A DNA stretch of 64,000 bases. It comes from Liminaster sp045576355. Its GTDB lineage: Bacteria > Bacteroidota > Bacteroidia > Bacteroidales > UBA3663. The number at the start of each line of letters is the position of its first letter. The stretch's first letter is position 1. The notes under the pieces are model-generated. The model did not search any database. It worked only from the letters and a program-made list of their open reading frames with translations, and had not been told where the DNA came from. The position numbers were made by a program, and so were the translations under genes. Positions 32,294 to 41,402 of this stretch are shown one piece after another. The stretch lies in the NCBI GenBank assembly GCA_045576355.1, contig JAZNGG010000016.1, forward strand, positions 1 to 64,000, read 5' to 3'.

Positions 32294-33808
32294 ATGAAAA
32301 CATTTAAAGACAATTTAAAAATGATTTCTGCCATGGTGCTGATCAGCGGCATTACAACGGCAGGTACGTATGTATGGATGCATAAAAAATGGAGTGATGA
32401 ATCTTTGACAAATCGATCTTTATCTGTATCAGACTCATCTGCTACTTCGGTATCTTTTTTTCCGACTGTGACGCGGGCCTCTGTTACAGACAATGATTTT
32501 ACGCGGGCTGCTGAGAAAACCGTAAATGCAGTTGTAGGTGTTAAAAGTACACAACAAGTGCAACGATCTGAGATGGGGACAGGAGATCCATTCTTTGATC
32601 TGTTTTTTGGTTATCGAGGTCCTCAACAGCAACAGCCAAAAGCTAAAGAAGGATATGGCTCCGGCGTTATAATTAGCAGTGATGGTTATATTGTCACGAA
32701 TAATCATGTTATTGACAATGCAGACCTTCTTACTGTTACACTTAATGATAAACGTCAGTTTGAGGCAACTTTGATAGGGACAGACCCTGCAACAGATATT
32801 GCTCTGCTTAAAATTGATGGAACAGATTTGCCTACGGTGACTTTTGGGGCAAGTGATGATCTTAAAATTGGGGAGTGGGTACTGGCTGTCGGAAATCCGT
32901 TTATGCTTAATAGTACAGTGACAGCAGGAATTGTCAGTGCCAAAGGACGTGCTTTGGGTATGCATAATGGAGGAAAGTTAGGTATCGAATCTTTTATTCA
33001 GACTGATGCTGCTGTTAATCCCGGTAATAGTGGAGGCGCTTTGGTAAATACTGCAGGAGAATTGGTAGGAATCAACACTGCTATTTATTCTCAAACAGGA
33101 AATTATGCAGGATACTCTTTTGCAGTTCCTAGCAGTATCGTAAGTAAGGTTGTGACTGATTTAAAACAATATGGTACAGTGCAACGAGCAGTATTGGGCA
33201 TTGTGATTTCGGATTTGAATGCAGAATTGGTTAAAGAGCAAGGATTGAGTGTGTCAGAGGGTGTCTATATCCAAGAGGTATCAGAGAAGGGTGCTGCTCA
33301 AGATGCTGGCATTAAAAAGGGAGATATTATCGTCGCAATTAATAATATTGATGTTAAGAATATGGCTCAGCTACAGGAGCAATTAGCACGCTTCCGTCCA
33401 GGAGATACTATCTCTTTAACTTACATTAGAAATGGAGAAAAGAATAAAGTTTCAGTCGTTTTACGCAATAGTCGAGGAGATACAGATTTAATAACAAAGA
33501 CAGGAGTTGAATCTTTAGGAGTAACGTTGAAAAATCTTACCGCTAAGGAGCTAACGAAATATGGTGTTCGTAATGGTGTTTTAGTGGATAACGTTGAGCG
33601 TGGAGGCCTTTTTGCCCGTAGTGGCGTTCGTGAAGGATTGGTTATTGTGAAAATCAATGATATGGTCGTTAAGAATGTCAAAGAGGTAGAGAAAGCGTAT
33701 AATTTGTTAACTACAGACCGAGGTGGAGATAGAGAACCTGTAATGTTTATTGTCGGAGTCTATCCTAATGGAAAAACTGCCTATTATGCAGTTGATTTAA
33801 GTAAATAA
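32294..33808 (+). CDS. degQ: Periplasmic serine protease DegQ/HtrA
   Basis: 504 aa. N-terminal signal or anchor (about 10-30), trypsin-like protease domain with H138 (TNNHVID), D168 (TDIALLK) and S246 (GNSGGAL), then two PDZ domains (about 285-375 and 400-490). HtrA proteins degrade misfolded envelope proteins and act as chaperones. A TACTTTTG box at 32231-32238 is a candidate -7 element 50 bp before the ATG. It diverges from rnpB. Confidence 0.95.
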   Translation: MKTFKDNLKMISAMVLISGITTAGTYVWMHKKWSDESLTNRSLSVSDSSATSVSFFPTVTRASVTDNDFTRAAEKTVNAVVGVKSTQQVQRSEMGTGDPFFDLFFGYRGPQQQQPKAKEGYGSGVIISSDGYIVTNNHVIDNADLLTVTLNDKRQFEATLIGTDPATDIALLKIDGTDLPTVTFGASDDLKIGEWVLAVGNPFMLNSTVTAGIVSAKGRALGMHNGGKLGIESFIQTDAAVNPGNSGGALVNTAGELVGINTAIYSQTGNYAGYSFAVPSSIVSKVVTDLKQYGTVQRAVLGIVISDLNAELVKEQGLSVSEGVYIQEVSEKGAAQDAGIKKGDIIVAINNIDVKNMAQLQEQLARFRPGDTISLTYIRNGEKNKVSVVLRNSRGDTDLITKTGVESLGVTLKNLTAKELTKYGVRNGVLVDNVERGGLFARSGVREGLVIVKINDMVVKNVKEVEKAYNLLTTDRGGDREPVMFIVGVYPNGKTAYYAVDLSK

Positions 33809-34152
33809 TTATAGATTTAGATTGTTTCTAGATAACAATACGGGTAATAACATATTTTCCTATATTTTTATCTAGAAACAATTGTAATCAAAACTTCTTT
33901 TATTTATCGTTTTTTTGCACGAATGTCTTAGAAATTTTGCGAGAAGACATTCGAAAAGTACTCGAAAGGGAAACTTAAAAAACAGAGATTTATAATGTTC
34001 TAATAAAGTAACAGTGATTTATATTGGATGTCAATAATTATTACCCCAAAAAACGGTCATTAGATTATAATATGTCAGTCTTATTTTGAGTAAATTCTTA
34101 TGAGTATAGAATGAGTATTGCCGGCTATAAAAACGAAATAGATGAAAAAATA
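33809..34152. other. Gap between degQ and the tRNA-Leu terminator
   Basis: Contains a 15-bp stem with a long loop (33821-33835 with 33868-33882), possibly the degQ terminator, and copy 2 of the 37-nt intergenic hairpin repeat (33911-33947). The remainder is AT-rich and shows nothing else. Confidence 0.55.
33911..33953 (-). repeat. Intergenic hairpin repeat, copy 2
   Basis: 36 of 37 bases (33911-33947) equal the reverse complement of 770-806. CGAATGTCTT (33920-33929) pairs perfectly with AAGACATTCG (33944-33953), loop 14 nt, and the minus strand continues into TGCAAAAAAACG. Confidence 0.6.
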
Positions 34153-34195
34153 CAAATAAAGAGGATATGCCAAAGTGACATATCCTCTTTATTTG
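34153..34195 (-). terminator. Terminator abutting tRNA-Leu
   Basis: A perfect 17-bp stem (34153-34169 with 34179-34195), 9-nt loop, then TATTTTTTCATC on the minus strand. The stem begins at the base next to the tRNA discriminator base. Confidence 0.92.
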
Positions 34196-34279
34196 TACCC
34201 GAAGCGGGACTCGAACCCGCACAAACTTACGTTCACTAGTCCCTGAAACTAGCGCGTCTACCGATTCCGCCATCCGGGC
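34196..34279 (-). tRNA. tRNA-Leu(CAG)
   Basis: 84 nt. Acceptor GCCCGGA with TTCGGGT (G-U at 1-72), discriminator A, D-arm GGCGGAATCGGTAGACGC, anticodon stem CTAGT/ACTAG with loop TTCAGGG (anticodon CAG, reads CUG), a long variable arm typical of class II tRNA, and T-arm GCGGG TTCGAGT CCCGC. CCA is not encoded. Confidence 0.95.
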
Positions 34280-34378
34280 TTCCCACATAAGGAAAACGAT
34301 AATCTTCTTAATGAAGAATTTCGATTATAAATAAGAAAAAGAGCGTGGTTTGGTTTGAAAATTTTTGTTTTCGGAGTG

Positions 34379-34410
34379 CAAATTTAGGATTTTGTTTCGA
34401 ATTATCCAAA
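34379..34410 (-). promoter_or_regulatory. Promoter of tRNA-Leu
   Basis: Minus strand TTTG (34410-34407), 20 bp, TAAATTTG (34386-34379), a very good match. It predicts a start near 34372, giving a leader of about 90 nt. Confidence 0.7.
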
Positions 34411-34426
34411 TAGACAACTTCTTTTT

Positions 34427-35521
34427 TTATGTGGTTCTGAAATTTTTATATACTTTTTCAATCTGTTTGGTGATATTATCCCAATTGTATGACCTCATAT
34501 CATACTTTACTCGATAGCCAGGTCGTTTTCTAAGAGTTTCTGATAGTCTTTTAACTAAAGCAGGTGTGCTTCCAACAGGGAAGTAGCATGAGGCTTTTAG
34601 TCTGATTTCTTCGTTGGCAGGAATACTGCTGACAATAACAGGTAGATCATAACTCATGGCTTCGAGTAGTGCTATCGGATGACCTTCATGTGTGGAGGGA
34701 AGGACGAAAGTATGAGCAAATGTTAAAAGCGTATAAAGAGGGTCCCCTTTGATAAAGCCTGTTAGGATAACATTATTTTCAGTTGCTAATTGTTTTAGTT
34801 TCTTAGAATAGCTATCTGCAATATTACAATCTCCAGCTATGACTAGACGAAATCCATCATGCAGGGTTTGTCGCCAAGCATCAATGAGTAAGTGAAATTG
34901 TTTCTCCGGGACAAAACGCCCCATGGCAAATATATATTTATAGGGTTCTACTCCGATTTTGTCTAAATATGAGTAGTCTGTCATTCTTTTTGCAGGAGGT
35001 ACACCATTATATATTAGGTGCATGTCGTTGCGTCCGAAACTCTGTACGATATGATAGAAAATTACATTGGAAATAACGATCATCTCGTTAGCAAAACGAA
35101 CTGCAGACCATTCACCAATGCGTAGAATAGTTTTGGCAATAAAACCCCACTTGTCGCGATCATAATCCGGTCCATGATGTGTAACAATCACTTTCATGCC
35201 TAAAAGTCGTGCTAATGGACACATCAAACTTGGTCCTATGGCATGAATATGTATTACATCTGCATGTAACTTATATTTGGCTACAAAAACAGCTTTAAAT
35301 GTGTGAATAAAAGCTTCTAATATTTTACTTTTGGGGTGAGACATATTATATAATTTCACCCCTTTATATTCTTGTAAATTATCGTGACAATAACCTGTGC
35401 GTCTAAAGACTGTTATATCATAGCCTTTAGCTGCTAAACGGCTGAATACCTCTTCACAATGGGTTTCTACACCGCCAATGACATTAGGGAAACCGCGTGT
35501 CCCTGTTACTGCAATTTTCAC
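34427..35521 (-). CDS. Family 4 glycosyltransferase
   Basis: 364 aa, GT-B fold. N-terminal VTGTRGFPNVIGGVETHCEEVF (acceptor side) and C-terminal donor domain with YIFAMGRFVPEKQFHLLIDAW, VLTGFIKGDPLYTLL and PSTHEGHPIALLEAMSYDLPVIVS, where the EGxPxxLLEA motif holds the nucleotide-sugar-binding glutamates. It probably adds a sugar to a lipid-linked or surface glycan in the cytosol. It follows a radical SAM gene by 35 bp on the same strand; donor and acceptor are unknown. Confidence 0.88.
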   Translation of the reverse strand: MKIAVTGTRGFPNVIGGVETHCEEVFSRLAAKGYDITVFRRTGYCHDNLQEYKGVKLYNMSHPKSKILEAFIHTFKAVFVAKYKLHADVIHIHAIGPSLMCPLARLLGMKVIVTHHGPDYDRDKWGFIAKTILRIGEWSAVRFANEMIVISNVIFYHIVQSFGRNDMHLIYNGVPPAKRMTDYSYLDKIGVEPYKYIFAMGRFVPEKQFHLLIDAWRQTLHDGFRLVIAGDCNIADSYSKKLKQLATENNVILTGFIKGDPLYTLLTFAHTFVLPSTHEGHPIALLEAMSYDLPVIVSSIPANEEIRLKASCYFPVGSTPALVKRLSETLRKRPGYRVKYDMRSYNWDNITKQIEKVYKNFRTT

Positions 35522-35556
35522 GATTATTAAACTATGTTACGTGCTGTCAGGTTCGT

Positions 35557-36642
35557 TTATTTTGTTATTTCTCTCAAATCTCCTTGTTTAGGATCTTGCC
35601 CAACGTCATACCAGCATTTGTCAATACAAGCCTCTTTTCCCATTAAACTACGGATTTTATTCTTTAATACCCATTTAGCGGGATGCTTGATATATTTGTT
35701 CATTACTGGTGACGCTGTACCGACCATCCAGCAATTTTTGGGACATGATCTTACCAGTTGACGAACTCTTTCTGCTTGTTCGCTATTCCAAATCTGATCA
35801 AAATCTTTGGTAATACGTATATTGCCCATAGATTCTTTCCAATAGCGTTCTTCTAATCCGTTACAGGGATATACATCTCCATAAGGCTCTACGAAAAAGT
35901 TTACTAAACCGGCTTCACAAGGGAGCATACGTCGATTTCCTTCGATATAGTTGATTAAACCCATATTGAAGAAAGCTCTAAACCAAGATTTAGGTTTGTG
36001 TTCTTTTAATTGGAGATTGATCAGTGTTTTAAAATCTTCACAAACTTCATTCTTATTTGTAATGACATTGTCAGATTTATGGAAGTAGTATGAATTATGA
36101 AAAGCTGCAGTAGCAAATTCCATATTCATTTCTTTGGCAAGTTTGTACAATTCTAACATATCTTTCGAATTGTGATTAGATACCGTACATCCAAAGCCTA
36201 TGTCTTTAAGCCCCATTTCTTTGAGGGCTTTTAGAGTCCTTAATCCTTTTTCGAAACCGCCTTCACGACCTCGCAATTCGTCATTTTTACAAGCAAGTCC
36301 TTCGATACTGATTCTAATACCGATATTGGGAAATCGTTTAGCTAAATTAATCACTTTGTCATCAAACCATCCAGATGTCGAAATAACGACTCTGGGTGAT
36401 TTAGTCATGCACACTTCAACAATATCCACTAAATCTTCCCTTATAAATGGCTCTCCCCCTGTCAAATTAATAAATTTGACTTTAGGTAATAGTTTTATTT
36501 CTTCTACTGTTATTTCTTTTTCTTTTACAGTAGGGTTTTGCCATATATTACACATCTGACAGCGCATCGGACATCGATAGGTCAAAATAATGCACATGTC
36601 AGTGGGTGCGGGAATATTTTTTGCAATTACGGAATTCATCAA
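35557..36642 (-). CDS. Radical SAM protein with C-terminal cysteine (SPASM-like) region
   Basis: 361 aa. The cluster motif CPMRCQMC (CxxxCxxC) near residues 29-36 binds the [4Fe-4S] used to cleave SAM; FINLTGGEPFIREDL supplies the GGE motif. A C-terminal region has ordered cysteines (CEAGLVNFFVEPYGDVYPCNGLEE.. with later CPKNC and CIDKCW), as in SPASM proteins that bind auxiliary clusters. Such proteins modify peptides or sugars; a near relative class acts in glycan or peptide maturation. The only partner nearby is the glycosyltransferase just downstream. Substrate unknown. Confidence 0.85.
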   Translation of the reverse strand: MMNSVIAKNIPAPTDMCIILTYRCPMRCQMCNIWQNPTVKEKEITVEEIKLLPKVKFINLTGGEPFIREDLVDIVEVCMTKSPRVVISTSGWFDDKVINLAKRFPNIGIRISIEGLACKNDELRGREGGFEKGLRTLKALKEMGLKDIGFGCTVSNHNSKDMLELYKLAKEMNMEFATAAFHNSYYFHKSDNVITNKNEVCEDFKTLINLQLKEHKPKSWFRAFFNMGLINYIEGNRRMLPCEAGLVNFFVEPYGDVYPCNGLEERYWKESMGNIRITKDFDQIWNSEQAERVRQLVRSCPKNCWMVGTASPVMNKYIKHPAKWVLKNKIRSLMGKEACIDKCWYDVGQDPKQGDLREITK

Positions 36643-36967
36643 TTAATGCATTACTATTCAATAAACGACTACTTCGTTTTATTATTGTTGTTTATTGTTG
36701 TTTTTTTTAAAAAAACGGAATATAGTGATGTTTCTCATCCTTTCAAAAACTTGTTTGTAGGATGTGTTATCACAATTTAAACATTTTTTAGAGCGCAAAT
36801 ATAATAAAACAAATCCTTTTTCTAATGCTTTTTTTGAAAAAAGAGTAGATATTATTTATAGTTTTGAATAATTGACTATCTTTGAAGCATTGAATTCGAT
36901 ATCTTAGACCATAATTATTGTATATTCTAAGGCAGGAATAAAATAGAATTATTAGATTTGTTATCAT
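36643..36967. other. Gap between divergent radical SAM and CPBP genes
   Basis: About 325 AT-rich bases. TATCTTTG at 36877-36884 is a candidate -7 box for the CPBP gene (ATG 36968) without a good -33 partner. A T8-A7 stretch lies at 36702-36716. Nothing else seen. Confidence 0.45.
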
Positions 36968-37843
36968 ATGAATGTCTTCCATTATCAATCATCTCTTTTT
37001 AAAGACTCCTTGTTTTTTATTTTACTATGTTTAATAGGTTTTGTTTTTCTTTTTGTTTTTCAATCCATTTTATTTATTTGTTTTTCAGAACACAATGCTC
37101 CTATTTTACTTAGATCAATTCAATGGGCACAAACTTTGTTTATAATGATTTTGCCTCCCATTGTATATTCAAAAATGCGAGTCAAAAAAAGTGTGTTATC
37201 TGATCTATATTTATCTAAAATAGATGGTAAAATGTTATGGCTTTCATTTTTTTTAATTATATCTGCTCTGCCATTTTTAGAGTGGTTCGCTTTAATATGT
37301 AGCCAAATTCCATGGCCTGATTATATTGTTGTTTGGGCTGATCATCTTTCTTCACAGAATGAGATTGTTATGAATTTGCTCCTTTCTGGAGATGGGGTAT
37401 TAAATTGGATTGGTCTTATTTTGCTAGTTTCTTTGGCTACTGCTTTTGGAGAAGAACTTATGTTCAGAGGAGCAATCCTAAATCTTTTATTGCACTATGT
37501 CCCCAATTTTTCCCGAGTCGCATGGATAATAGGCTTTGTTTTTAGTGCAATTCATTTTGATTTGTATGGTTTTTTTCCACGTTTGCTATTGGGTGTCCTT
37601 TTTGTTTATCTTGTTTATCTTGTTTATTGGACCGGGTCATTGTGGTGCCCGATTTTGGTTCATGCTGTTAATAATTTTGTTGCTATATTAGAATATAAAT
37701 TATTGCCTTCAAGTGGTTTGCAAGTAGGGTTTTTATCTTCTCCTTGGTTAATATCATTTAGTCTGATTGTCTCAATTATACTGATAATAGTAATCTCTCG
37801 TTTCAAGCATAGGGATAACTTAAAGGATAATTTACGAACTTAG
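36968..37843 (+). CDS. CPBP family intramembrane glutamic endopeptidase
   Basis: 291 aa, about eight membrane helices. The ABI/CPBP (Rce1-like) motifs are visible: FGEELMFRGAIL (EExxxR, catalytic glutamates), FVFSAIHFDLYGFFPRLLLG (FxxxH) and PILVHAVNNFVA (HxxxN/B). Bacterial members act in membrane peptide maturation or self-immunity, mostly uncharacterised. It stands alone. Confidence 0.88.
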   Translation: MNVFHYQSSLFKDSLFFILLCLIGFVFLFVFQSILFICFSEHNAPILLRSIQWAQTLFIMILPPIVYSKMRVKKSVLSDLYLSKIDGKMLWLSFFLIISALPFLEWFALICSQIPWPDYIVVWADHLSSQNEIVMNLLLSGDGVLNWIGLILLVSLATAFGEELMFRGAILNLLLHYVPNFSRVAWIIGFVFSAIHFDLYGFFPRLLLGVLFVYLVYLVYWTGSLWCPILVHAVNNFVAILEYKLLPSSGLQVGFLSSPWLISFSLIVSIILIIVISRFKHRDNLKDNLRT

Positions 37844-37926
37844 ATGTGACTTTCAATTTCCATATACAAATCGTTTAGAAAAAAATTAATATTTACATTA
37901 GGAATTAAGTAAAACCATGATATTTT

Positions 37927-37958
37927 TTTGCATTTCTGCTTTTGGTGTCTTATCTTTG
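37927..37958 (+). promoter_or_regulatory. Promoter of the DUF59-lpxH pair
   Basis: TTTG (37927-37930), exactly 20 bp, TATCTTTG (37951-37958). Start of transcription predicted near 37965, 20 bp before the ATG. Confidence 0.75.
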
Positions 37959-37984
37959 CTTCGCTAAATTGATTAGATTACATT

Positions 37985-38305
37985 ATGGACGAAAATAGAG
38001 TATTGGAAATACAACAACTCGTTGTTGATGTATTGAAATATGTGTATGATCCGGAGATTCCTGTAAATGTATATGATTTAGGACTCATATATGGCATTGA
38101 AATCCCCGAAGAAGGATATGTGAAAATCAAGATGACTCTTACAGCTCCTTCATGTCCTGCAGGAGATTTCCTTATGGAGGATATCCGTCAAAAGGTTGAA
38201 GGATTGGCTGAAGTAAATACTTGCGAAATAGAACTAGTTTTTGAACCAGAATGGTCTCAGGATATGATGACAGAAGAGGCGAAACTAGAGTTAGGTTTTT
38301 TATGA
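37985..38305 (+). CDS. DUF59 / MIP18 family iron-sulfur assembly protein
   Basis: 106 aa. The family (SufT, PaaD-like, MIP18) helps mature Fe-S proteins. Visible: VLKYVYDPEIPVNVYDLGLIYGIEI and LTAPSCPAGDFLMEDIRQKV, with the single conserved cysteine. The C-terminal EPEWSQDMMTEEAKLELGFL is typical. No suf genes lie nearby. lpxH starts 33 bp later. Confidence 0.9.
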   Translation: MDENRVLEIQQLVVDVLKYVYDPEIPVNVYDLGLIYGIEIPEEGYVKIKMTLTAPSCPAGDFLMEDIRQKVEGLAEVNTCEIELVFEPEWSQDMMTEEAKLELGFL

Positions 38306-38337
38306 AATGATGTCAAACCGAATTATCCTTAAAAATA

Positions 38338-39132
38338 GTGACTACTTATTTTATCTCTGATTTGCATTTAGGAGCGGGGACTCTAACAGATCCTCTTTCT
38401 TATGAGCGTAGGGTAGTACGATTTCTTGATAGTATCAAGGATGATTGTGACGAACTATATTTGTTAGGAGATATAATCGATTATTGGTTTGAGTATCGGT
38501 ATGTTGTTCCTCGAGGTTTTACGAGATTTTTAGGTAAATTAGGGGAATTATATGATCGTGGGGTTGTTATTCATTGGTTTACAGGGAACCATGATATTTG
38601 GATACGAGATTATATTCCTACAGAAACAGGAGCTATTGTGCATCATAAATCGGAATTGATGACAATTCAAGGAAAAAAAGTGTTTTTGGCTCATGGAGAT
38701 GGTTTAGGAGATGATAGTAAAGGTTACAGATTGATGGCCGGATTTTTTCGTAATCGTTTTTGCCAATTTTTGTATGCATCTATTCATCCTAGATGGACTA
38801 CAGGTTTTGCCCATTGGTGGAGTAAGAAAAGTCGATTGTCAGGTAGTAAATTTCCCGATTTTTTGGGAGAGGATAAAGAATGTCTTGTCCTATTTGCTAA
38901 GAATTATCTAAAAAAAGATCCATCAGTAGATTATTTTATATTTGGACATCGACATATTATGTTGGATTTTATGCTTTCTCGTCAAAGCCGTCTCTTGGTA
39001 TTAGGTGATTGGATTACGCATTTTTCTTATGCAGTGTTACGAGATGGTGTCTTAACGTTGGATAACTTTGAAGAGCCTTTATCTGGTGTTAATGAAGTAA
39101 CTCTAAACCGAGGGATAAGTATTGCTTTTTAA
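38338..39132 (+). CDS. lpxH: UDP-2,3-diacylglucosamine diphosphatase-type metallophosphatase
   Basis: 264 aa, GTG start at 38338. All calcineurin-like metal motifs are present: FISDLHLGA (DxH), LLGDIIDYW (GD), FTGNHDIW (GNHD), LAHGDG (H) and FGHRHI (GHxH). LpxH removes UMP from UDP-2,3-diacylglucosamine to give lipid X in lipid A synthesis, at the inner face of the inner membrane. The assignment rests on family resemblance; general metallophosphatases look similar. The GTG is the first start after the DUF59 stop in this frame. Confidence 0.78.
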   Translation: MTTYFISDLHLGAGTLTDPLSYERRVVRFLDSIKDDCDELYLLGDIIDYWFEYRYVVPRGFTRFLGKLGELYDRGVVIHWFTGNHDIWIRDYIPTETGAIVHHKSELMTIQGKKVFLAHGDGLGDDSKGYRLMAGFFRNRFCQFLYASIHPRWTTGFAHWWSKKSRLSGSKFPDFLGEDKECLVLFAKNYLKKDPSVDYFIFGHRHIMLDFMLSRQSRLLVLGDWITHFSYAVLRDGVLTLDNFEEPLSGVNEVTLNRGISIAF

Positions 39133-39222
39133 TAAAATGCGTTTTGCGAGAAATTTTCTTTTATGGTAATTGTAGATAAGTAAATAAATAAAAATATAAT
39201 CATATAAATTATATAGATTTTT

Positions 39223-40521
39223 ATGTTGAATAGAGAAGAAAGTGCAGCTATTGTATCGCTATTGAGACAAGAGGTTGTCCCCGCAATTGGTTGTACCGAA
39301 CCTATGGCTGTAGCGCTTGCTGTGGCTAAGGCTACGGAACTGCTTGGAATAAAACCTGAAAAAATAATAGCGAAACTCAGTGGTAATATTATAAAAAATG
39401 CGATGGGCGTTGGCATTCCGGGCTCCGGAGGAATGGTTGGCTTGCCTGCAGCAATGGCATTAGGGGCTATTGCAGGTAAATCTATATATAACTTAGAGGT
39501 GTTGCGTGATGTAACTAATGAAGATGTTGGTCAAGCCCGGGCTTTTATCAAACAGAATCGAATAATAGTAGAGGAAGAAAAAAAAGTATTAGAGCGTCTT
39601 TATATTGATATTTTAGTTTCTGCTAATGGTAAGGCTGCAGAAGTTATTATAGCTAAAGATCATACGCACTTTGTTTTTGAAGCACAAGATGAAATGGTTT
39701 TGTTGGATCTAAGGGCAGAGTTGAGGCAAACTGTTGAATCAGATTTTGTTACAGACTTGACAATGCAGAAAGTATATGAGTTTTCCACAACAGCTCCTAT
39801 TGAGGATATTCGTTTTATTTTAGATTCAGCGACGATGAATAAGTCTGCAGCAGAAGAGGCTTTTAAAGGGGATTATGGGCTTAATTTAGGCAAAATGCTT
39901 CATGGGACCTATGAAGTTCGTATGGTTGGAAATTATACGATGCCTCGTGTTGTCGCTTATACTTGTGCAGCTTGTGATTTGCGTATGGCTGGTGCAAAAC
40001 AGCCTGTCATGACCAATAGTGGAAGTGGAAATCAAGGTATTGCAGCAACATTGCCAGTAGTTGTTTTTGCTGAAGATACGCAAGCAAGTGAATCTAAACT
40101 TGTCCGAGCTCTTACTTTAAGCCATTTGACCGTTATTTATATTAAGCAAATGCTTGGGCGTCTATCTGCTCATTGTGGGTGTGTGTTTGCTGCAACAGGT
40201 TCGGCATGTGGTATAACTTACTTGATGGGAGGGGGGTATGATCAAATAACATATGCGGTAAAAAATATGATTGCTTGCCTTACAGGAATGGTGTGTGATG
40301 GAGCAAAACCAAGTTGTTCGTTAAAACTTAGTGCTGCTGTCAGTCAAGCGTTTCAGTCGGCAATGATGGCATTAGAAAATCGATGTGTTTCTCACTTGGA
40401 TGGAATTATTGATATAAGTGTTGATCAAACAATTCGCAATTTATCTGAGATTGGACGAGAAGGAATGCAACCGGTTGATCGGATGATTTTAGATATAATG
40501 ACGAGTAAAGAAAAAATCTAG
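39223..40521 (+). CDS. cyuA: L-cysteine desulfidase / UPF0597 serine dehydratase-like protein
   Basis: 432 aa. CyuA (YhaM, UPF0597) family; the archaeal and enteric members break L-cysteine to sulfide, ammonia and pyruvate with an Fe-S cluster and no PLP. Visible: PAIGCTEPMAVALAVAKA, GIPGSGGMVGLPAA, TNSGSGNQGIAATLPV and the C-terminal cysteines in GCVFAATGSACGITYLMGG and MVCDGAKPSC. Monocistronic or co-transcribed with the regulator 40 bp downstream. Confidence 0.88.
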   Translation: MLNREESAAIVSLLRQEVVPAIGCTEPMAVALAVAKATELLGIKPEKIIAKLSGNIIKNAMGVGIPGSGGMVGLPAAMALGAIAGKSIYNLEVLRDVTNEDVGQARAFIKQNRIIVEEEKKVLERLYIDILVSANGKAAEVIIAKDHTHFVFEAQDEMVLLDLRAELRQTVESDFVTDLTMQKVYEFSTTAPIEDIRFILDSATMNKSAAEEAFKGDYGLNLGKMLHGTYEVRMVGNYTMPRVVAYTCAACDLRMAGAKQPVMTNSGSGNQGIAATLPVVVFAEDTQASESKLVRALTLSHLTVIYIKQMLGRLSAHCGCVFAATGSACGITYLMGGGYDQITYAVKNMIACLTGMVCDGAKPSCSLKLSAAVSQAFQSAMMALENRCVSHLDGIIDISVDQTIRNLSEIGREGMQPVDRMILDIMTSKEKI

Positions 40522-40561
40522 AAGTGTATTATAATCAAAATATTAAGTAAATACTATTTTT

Positions 40562-41254
40562 ATGGATACGATGTACGAACAGATCTTGTTGCTTCCTATT
40601 TTTCAAGGGATTAGCAAGTCTGAACTTACAGATATTTTGGAAAAAGTGCATTTTAATTTTGCTAAATATTCTAATAAGGGAGAGATTGTAAAAAGAGGGA
40701 CAATGTGTAAAAATGTTTTATTCCTTCTGTCTGGCGAAATTGAAGTAGAAACATTTTCCATAAATAGAAAGATTCACATAGTGCAATATCTTTCGGCTCC
40801 TATGACTTTGCCGTTTAATCATCTTTATGGTATTGACACCAATAATGATATTACGGTTAAGGCAGTTGGAAAAGTTGGTATAATGTCTCTCGATAAGAGC
40901 GAGTTTTTGTTTTCTTTACAAGGAAATAAAATATTGCTTATCAATGTTTTAAATATTCTTTCTAGTCGTGCGCAACGATTGGATTACACCATGGAACATT
41001 TTTCCAGATTCAATGAGACTGAACGTTTTGCGTGGTGGTTGAAAACTAAAACTATCCCACAAGCATCTAATATAACAATTAAAGCAGATGCAGATGAGTT
41101 ATGTCGCGCTTTGATGCTTGATAGGAATCTTTTTTGGAAAGCTTTATCTCGATTAGAAGAAATTGGAGCAGTAGAATATAGGGGAGAGACCTTAAAATTG
41201 TTAGACAGATATGCTCTTAGATCTATTCTTGGAGAAAAATTGATGGGAAATTAA
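40562..41254 (+). CDS. Crp/Fnr family transcriptional regulator
   Basis: 230 aa. N-terminal cyclic-nucleotide-binding-like beta roll (FSKYSNKGEIVKRGTMCKNVLFLLSGEIEVE-type region, here around 35-75) and C-terminal winged helix (about 160-230, ALMLDRNLFWKALSRLEEIGAVEYRGETLKLLD). It lacks the four N-terminal cysteines of Fnr. It lies 40 bp after cyuA and may control it, but the sequence alone does not show the effector or targets. Confidence 0.85.
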   Translation: MDTMYEQILLLPIFQGISKSELTDILEKVHFNFAKYSNKGEIVKRGTMCKNVLFLLSGEIEVETFSINRKIHIVQYLSAPMTLPFNHLYGIDTNNDITVKAVGKVGIMSLDKSEFLFSLQGNKILLINVLNILSSRAQRLDYTMEHFSRFNETERFAWWLKTKTIPQASNITIKADADELCRALMLDRNLFWKALSRLEEIGAVEYRGETLKLLDRYALRSILGEKLMGN

Positions 41255-41295
41255 AGATCCCGATAGTAAAACATTAGAATATAATTTTTTTTCAT

Positions 41296-41320
41296 TATTT
41301 TTGTCGCGTATTGTGCACAA
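41296..41320 (+). promoter_or_regulatory. Candidate lysS promoter and adjoining palindrome
   Basis: TATTTTTG (41296-41303) could be a -7 box; the perfect 10-bp palindrome TTGTGCACAA (41311-41320) follows at the predicted start of transcription. Low certainty; no good -33 box. Confidence 0.35.
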
Positions 41321-41402
41321 ATAATGAGACTTTAGTTCTTCCAAGAAGAAGTGTATAATATGTTGCTTTTTACACTGATTATTAATTTCAATTATTATAA
41401 TA

